Under the pieces are notes generated by a model. That model ran no database searches, was not told the origin of the DNA, and worked only from the letters and a program-made list of their open reading frames with translations. Positions 61,029 through 64,000 of a DNA stretch of 64,000 bases are shown one piece after another. The number at the start of each line of letters is the position of its first letter. The stretch's first letter is position 1. This DNA is from Simmondsia chinensis. Taxonomy: Eukaryota > Streptophyta > Magnoliopsida > Caryophyllales > Simmondsiaceae. Both the position numbers and the translations under genes were made by a program. Location: contig JAGTTD010000022.1 of assembly GCA_018398585.1 (NCBI GenBank), forward strand, positions 7,727,501-7,791,500, given 5' to 3'.

Positions 61029-61873
61029 TGTCTATGGTAGTGTATTTTCAAAATATTTGTTGACAAATGTGTATATAAATGTGTTAAATGTTGTATATAT
61101 ATGTATAAGATGTATTTGAGGTTGTTCCGATACTTGTATGAGTGATTAGAGCATTATTGGGAGTGTGTGTCGACACATGGGTCATATGTGTCGACACAAA
61201 ATCCTATAGAACGCAGGGGAGATAGCTGTGTGTCGACACACATGGCCCGTGTGTCGACAAACAGCCCATTTCAGTTGCGCACGGAGGAAACCTGTGTGTC
61301 GACACACAGAAATTGTGTGTCGACACACAGGCTTACAGTAAGCCAGTGTGTCGGCCAGTGTGTCGACACACAGTATCGACACACAGGCTAATAGAAAGCT
61401 GTGTGTCGACACACAGGTCTGTGTGTCGACACTCAACTTTGACACACAGGCCGGTTTTGACGGTTTTCTGCGCGGTTTCTTCCCAGTTCTTATATATGTT
61501 GAGGCTCTTGGTTTTGGGACATTCTGAAGAGAATATATTCAGATATTCTCCCCACTCATTGACAAGAAGAAAACATATGAATTGGTAGAGTAATATCAAA
61601 AGAAAGAAATTTGAAGAACATCTTCTTGGTTCTTGTGTTCTTTGTGAGAATTTCAAAGGGTGTGTTCTCAAAATCAGGCCAATCTCAAGACATCTTGATC
61701 AATCTCTCCCCATACACTTCTTCACTCCATATTTTGGTAGTTGTTGTATCCCCGAGGATATTTCGTATACCGAAATAAACCTTAAGGATAGTGATCACAC
61801 GCCTCAAAACCTGAGATCGTTTGGATACCCGGTTGCAAGGTTTTTGCAAGCATTTTCTGAATTTTTTCTAACA
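61029..61873 (+). repeat. 5' LTR with GTCGAC palindromes
   Basis: Related to the solo LTR at 16630-17252 by shared start (AGTGTATTTTCAAAATA), palindrome array, GTTGTATCCCCGAGGATAT, CCGAAATAAACCTTAAGGA and ends in CTAACA. The exact first base is uncertain by a few bases (TGTCTATGG). A TATA-like CTTATATATG lies near 61489, just after the palindrome array. Confidence 0.82.
61163..61449. promoter_or_regulatory. Nine-unit phased GTCGAC palindrome array in the LTR
   Basis: GTCGAC cores within TGTGTGTCGACACACA-type palindromes start at 61169, 61190, 61232, 61253, 61298, 61319, 61362, 61405 and 61425; degenerate units are at 61350 and 61375, and half units near 61440. Spacings run 21, 42, 21, 45, 21, 43, 43, 20. 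Position immediately upstream of the TATA-like box suggests an enhancer. Confidence 0.75.
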
Positions 61874-61902
61874 ATCTTAAGGTTTAATATCTGGTTTGGG
61901 TT

Positions 61903-63798
61903 ATGGCTTCATCACTAAGGGAAATGACATCCAATTTTGTGAAATTGGACCGGCTTGATGGGGGAAATTTTCAATGGTGGCAGAGGAAGATGCATTTTCT
62001 CATAACAACGCTGAATGTGGTGTATGTCCTGAATACACCGTCTCCATCCCCCGTTTCTGAGGAGGAAGAAACGCTGGCCGAGCAAAGGGCAAGACTGAAG
62101 TGGGAAAACGATGATTACATTTGTAGAGGGCACATCTTGAATGGGATGACCGATGCCTTGTTTGACATTTACTCTAACATGTCAACTGCGAAGGAACTAT
62201 GGGACGCACTTGAGGCTCGTTACATGGCCGAGGATGCAACAAGCAAAAAATTCCTGGTTAGTCAATTTAATAATTATAAGATGATTGATGGTCGTCCTGT
62301 TATGGAGCAATTCCATGAAATAGAACGTATATTAAATAATTTTAGACAACATAACATGAATATGGATGACACAATCATTGTTTCTTCCTTAATTGACAAA
62401 CTTCCTCCCTCTTGGAAAGATGTAAGGAAAAATTTAAAACATAAGAAGGAGGATATGTCAATTGAGGAACTCGCTAACCATTTACGTATTGAGGAAGGTT
62501 ACAGGGTGCAAGATGACAACAAAGACCGCCCGAGTGATGTTGGTAAAATCAACGTCGCAGAGGAAGGCCAATCTAGTAAGGGACCAAAGAGAACCGGTCA
62601 CTTCCAAAAGAACAATAAGCACAAGAGGCCGAAAGTTGTTTGTTGGGAGTGTCAGAAGCCCGGTCATATGCGAAAAGATTGTTATCGCCTTAAAAAGAAC
62701 AAAGGCAAGGGGCTTGATCATCGCACTAAAAATTCGAACGAGAGGTTCGTGGCGATGATTTCAGAAGTCAATCTAATCGAGAGTGATAATTCTTGGTGGA
62801 TTGACTCGGGGGCCACGAAGCATGTATGTAAGGATAGGGGGTTCTTCTCCACTTTTGAGCCCATGGACAACGGAACTGAGTTGTTCATGGGAAATGGGGC
62901 GTCGGTACCGGTTAAAGGGAAGGGAAAAATTGACTTACTTTTCACATCCGAAAAAACTCTTACTTTAACCGATGTATGCTTCGCTCCCGATGTTAAGAAG
63001 AATCTTGTATCGGGTGGCCTGTTGAATAGGTTTGGGTTCAAGTTGGTCTTCGAGGCCGACAAGTTTATTTTGTCAAAGGGTGGTGTATTTGTTGGGAAAG
63101 GATACCTATGTAATGGTATGTTTAAACTAAATGTTAATAATAAGATCGTTGATTCTATTTATATGCTTGATTCATCGTTTTTATGGCATTATAGACTAGG
63201 TCATGTGAATTTTCGTAGATTACATGAAATGGATAATTCTTCGTTGATTCCTCACATAGATAAAGTTGTTGACAAGTGCAAGACTTGTATGCTAACAAAA
63301 ATAACGAAATCTCCATTTTTGTCTGTGCAAAGAGAGACTAATCTACTTGACCTAGTCCATAGTGACTTATGTGACTTCAAGCGAACACCGAGTTTGGGTG
63401 GAAAGAATTACTTTGTTACATTTATCGATGATTATTCAAGATTTTGTTATGTTTATTTGATAAGTAACAAAGACGACTCGCTTGATAAGTTTAAAGCATA
63501 TAAAGCAGAATCTGAATTACACTGTGAAACCTTCCTCAAGCGTTTAAGGTCGGATCGTGGTGGCGAATACTACGATCCTAAATATTGTGGATCCACAGGA
63601 ATAATACATGAAATAACTGCACCTTGTACGCCACAACAAAATGGCGTGGCTGAGAGGAAAAACCGGACTCTAATTGAGATGGTTAATTCCATGTTATCTT
63701 ATTCCGGTCTCAGTGATGGATTTTGGGGTGAGGCTATGTTAACGGCCTGTCACATATTAAATAGAGTTCCAAACAAGAGAAATAAAATAACTCCATAA
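61903..63798 (+). CDS. Copia gag-protease-integrase polyprotein, uninterrupted 631 aa
   Basis: Starts at ATG 61903, 30 bp after the LTR. Gag (about 1-240): LDRLDGGNFQWWQRKMHFLI, AKELWDALEARY, KFLVSQFNNYKMIDGR, LPPSWKDVRK; zinc knuckle CWECQKPGHMRKDC at about 248-261; protease site WWIDSGATKHVC at about 299-310; GAG-pre-integrase LWHYRLGHVNFRRL and CKTCMLTKITKSPF zinc-binding region (about 427-470); integrase core DLCDFKRTPSLGGKNYFVTF, IDDYSRFCYVYLI, LRSDRGGEY, TPQQNGVAERKNRT with the D, D, E residues visible. The frame ends at a stop (63796-63798) inside the integrase C-terminal region; coding similarity continues in the same frame after it. Confidence 0.88.
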   Translation: MASSLREMTSNFVKLDRLDGGNFQWWQRKMHFLITTLNVVYVLNTPSPSPVSEEEETLAEQRARLKWENDDYICRGHILNGMTDALFDIYSNMSTAKELWDALEARYMAEDATSKKFLVSQFNNYKMIDGRPVMEQFHEIERILNNFRQHNMNMDDTIIVSSLIDKLPPSWKDVRKNLKHKKEDMSIEELANHLRIEEGYRVQDDNKDRPSDVGKINVAEEGQSSKGPKRTGHFQKNNKHKRPKVVCWECQKPGHMRKDCYRLKKNKGKGLDHRTKNSNERFVAMISEVNLIESDNSWWIDSGATKHVCKDRGFFSTFEPMDNGTELFMGNGASVPVKGKGKIDLLFTSEKTLTLTDVCFAPDVKKNLVSGGLLNRFGFKLVFEADKFILSKGGVFVGKGYLCNGMFKLNVNNKIVDSIYMLDSSFLWHYRLGHVNFRRLHEMDNSSLIPHIDKVVDKCKTCMLTKITKSPFLSVQRETNLLDLVHSDLCDFKRTPSLGGKNYFVTFIDDYSRFCYVYLISNKDDSLDKFKAYKAESELHCETFLKRLRSDRGGEYYDPKYCGSTGIIHEITAPCTPQQNGVAERKNRTLIEMVNSMLSYSGLSDGFWGEAMLTACHILNRVPNKRNKITP

Positions 63799-64000
63799 GA
63801 GTTGTGGAACAAACGAGCCCCTAATTTAGATTACCTAAAAGTGTGGGGGTGTAGGGCAGTTGTTAGAGTCCCTGAACCTAAACGGAAAAAAATAGGTGAA
63901 AGAGGCATTGATTGCATCTTTGTGGGTTATGCGTCTCATAGTAAGGCATATCGGTTCTATATTGTTGAACCTAATGATTATATCAACGTGAATACGATAA
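63799..64000 (+). pseudogene. Copia integrase C-terminal continuation after a stop
   Basis: Reads ELWNKRAPNLDYLKVWGCRA and GERGIDCIFVGYASHSKAYR, the conserved copia block after the integrase core, in frame with the preceding 631 codons. The single stop at 63796-63798 is the only break seen; RT and RNase H would lie beyond the window. Confidence 0.8.

Larger units (their letters stand above)
61029..64000 (+). mobile_element. Ty1/copia element, 5' part, running off the window
   Basis: 5' LTR (about 61029-61873), leader and a long gag-pol frame from 61903. Domain order gag, protease, integrase, with RT expected beyond 64000, is that of copia; sequence style suggests a Tork/TNT1-94-like lineage. 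It is antisense to the Sec1-type gene and probably inside one of its introns. The primer site is not of the usual TGGTATCAGAGC form (ATCTTAAGGTTTAA follows the LTR). Confidence 0.88.

Noticed and set aside
61163..61449. CRISPR-like array of short repeats
   Set aside because: The repeats are perfect palindromes with 5-30 bp of related sequence between them, inside the LTR of a plant copia element; the genome is eukaryotic.

Overview
This is nuclear DNA from a flowering plant, almost certainly a eudicot with a large, repeat-rich genome. Three host genes with plant-type exon structure lie in a mass of transposable elements: Ty3/gypsy and Ty1/copia elements with a tRNA-Met-type primer site, TRIMs, RTE- and L1-type LINEs, tRNA- and 5S-derived SINEs, hAT elements and MITEs. 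A woody asterid would fit, but the species cannot be fixed from the sequence.

Layout. 1-6.1 kb: intergenic repeats, with a CACTA-like subterminal motif array, AT-rich repeats, two TRIMs and two SINEs with a 5S rRNA-derived head. 7.4-21.1 kb (+): an AT-hook nuclear-localized (AHL) gene of five coding exons, 321 aa, spread over 13.7 kb because its introns hold a LINE fragment, a decayed copia element, a hAT element, a solo LTR, SINEs, a TRIM and MITEs. 21-32.2 kb: a gypsy leader fragment, an L1-type LINE that keeps ORF1 but has no ORF2, a hAT element with a perfect 8-bp target duplication, and an internally deleted gypsy element with both LTRs. 33.2-42.5 kb (+): an intact seven-exon gene for 20S proteasome subunit beta-6 (PBF1, 223 aa). 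42.9-54.5 kb: a gypsy chromovirus inserted about 400 bp past the PBF1 stop and itself split by a second, reverse-oriented gypsy chromovirus (46.3-52.5 kb). 56.7-60 kb (-): the last four exons of a Sec1/KEULE-type membrane-fusion gene, whose 5' exons must lie beyond the right edge. 60-64 kb: a solo LTR inside a MITE, then a largely intact copia element running off the window.

The host genes are unrelated in function (chromatin regulation, protein degradation, vesicle fusion) and are ordinary dicot loci. The notable content is in the repeats: 5S-headed SINEs sharing a 3' tail with RTE LINEs, a copia LTR family carrying GTCGAC-centred palindromes at helically phased 21/42-bp spacing, a gypsy LTR with perfect heat-shock-element arrays upstream of its TATA box, a 91-bp duplication that copies a splice donor in PBF1, and several nested insertions that can be ordered from target-site duplications. 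Exon borders were worked out by hand from splice consensus and reading phase. No structural RNA gene, CRISPR array or prokaryotic feature was found.
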